Assembly: GCF_020859565.1 (NCBI RefSeq)
Contig: NZ_JAJHUO010000010.1
Location: forward strand, 124,001 to 188,000
Length of the DNA stretch: 64,000 nt
Source of the DNA: Saccharothrix luteola
GTDB lineage: Bacteria; Actinomycetota; Actinomycetes; Mycobacteriales; Pseudonocardiaceae
Direction: 5' to 3'
Part shown: piece after piece, positions 63,607 through 64,000 of the stretch
Layout of the letters: each line of letters opens with the position of its first letter
How positions within the stretch are numbered: position 1 is the stretch's first letter
Translations under genes and position numbers: made by a program
The notes under the pieces: model-generated
Seen by the model: the letters and a program-made list of their open reading frames with translations, nothing else
Database searches by the model: none
Told to the model about the DNA's origin: nothing

Positions 63607-64000
63607 TCAGCTCACCAATCCGGTGAAGACGGCGAAGGGAACGGAGAGGAAACCGGCGCAGATCGCCACGGCGACGCCGAGGCCGATCACGCGCGAGGTG
63701 GTGACGCCGAGCGTCTGGGTGGCGCTCCACACGCCGTGGCGGATGTGGAAGCCCAGCGCGAGCACGGCGACCGCGTACGCCAGCACCACGTACCAGTGCT
63801 GGAAGTCGGCGACCACGTTCGCGTGGATCTCGCCGGGCACGCCGTGGGGGTTGAGCCACCCGACGGTGAGGTCGAGCAGGTGGTAGACCACGAACAGGGC
63901 GATGATCACTCCGCCCCAGCGCATGGTGCGGGCCGCGTAACTGCCCTGGACGCGCCTGCGGTGCTCGTACCGGCCCTTGGCCTTGCGCGCTCTCGCGGTC
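63607..64000 (-). CDS. sdhC: Succinate dehydrogenase cytochrome b subunit (partial)
   Basis: C-terminal ~130 residues; the start lies beyond the window. Four hydrophobic segments are seen, with histidines in VVYHLLDLTVGWLNPHG and FHIRHGVWSATQTLG that fit the di-heme membrane anchor of SdhC (type B, single-polypeptide). First of the three sdhCAB genes; 1-bp gap to sdhA. Confidence 0.85.
   Translation of the reverse strand, partial: TARARKAKGRYEHRRRVQGSYAARTMRWGGVIIALFVVYHLLDLTVGWLNPHGVPGEIHANVVADFQHWYVVLAYAVAVLALGFHIRHGVWSATQTLGVTTSRVIGLGVAVAICAGFLSVPFAVFTGLVS

Overview
The window is high-GC actinobacterial DNA: many GTG starts, 4-base ATGA/GTGA gene overlaps, leaderless-looking starts, an HU protein with a long Lys/Ala tail, F420 biosynthesis (FbiD/CofC) and Glu-to-Gln tRNA amidation. 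Gene order follows the block known from Mycobacterium tuberculosis as Rv2982c-Rv3014c (gpsA, fbiD, ppk1, mutT1, hupB, leuDC, IclR regulator, gltX, FAH protein, leuB, serA, ilvC-ilvN-ilvB, PH-domain protein, DoxX, LppZ-like, gatB-gatA-gatC, ACT protein, ligA). The accessory genes and overall style suggest Pseudonocardiales (Saccharothrix, Actinosynnema or Lentzea-like); that placement is inference.

Layout. 0-9.2 kb: cysteine dioxygenase with a Cys-type leader peptide, the plsC-gpsA-cystathionine lyase-like operon, fbiD, a cold-shock-like mini-gene, ppk-mutT1 and hup. 9.3-12.1 kb: leuCD diverging from an IclR regulator. 12.3-15.1 kb: tRNA-Glu, tRNA-Gln, a HAD hydrolase and gltX. 15.1-19.6 kb: an FAD monooxygenase, an FAH-family hydrolase, a streptogrisin-like protein without its catalytic residues, and citramalate synthase behind a leader-peptide attenuator. 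19.6-22.8 kb: a B12 ABC importer under a cobalamin riboswitch. 23-36.7 kb: leuB, a secreted subtilase, serA, ilvC-ilvN-ilvB with a second attenuator, PH-domain and VKOR genes, and ilvD. 36.7-46.1 kb: DoxX, a 2-hydroxyacid dehydrogenase, a hydrolase, an LppZ-like lipoprotein, a secreted M14 peptidase, and a CHAT/TPR protease behind a tiny protein with three GGPYKPT repeats. 46.7-51.1 kb: gatCAB (with a 68-aa membrane protein wedged between gatA and gatB) and an ACT protein. 51.2-56.2 kb: an accessory patch with two decayed genes and a G-rich tract. 56.3-64 kb: ligA, a LysR/YeiH divergent pair, and sdhCAB running off the end.

Two themes unite the block. One is branched-chain amino acid supply: cimA, leuCD, leuB, ilvBNC and ilvD are all here. 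cimA and ilvBNC are controlled by leader-peptide attenuation, and leuC and leuB share a 19-bp operator-like palindrome, probably read by the adjacent IclR protein. The other is Glu/Gln-tRNA formation: tRNA-Glu(CTC), tRNA-Gln(CTG), gltX and gatCAB together make Gln-tRNA by the indirect route.

The most unusual features are four intergenic arrays of a 22-bp repeat, in which two are mirror-symmetric and carry the same core variant in both arms; the GGPYKPT-repeat protein/CHAT protease pair; the dead streptogrisin homologue; and the small protein coupled between gatA and gatB.
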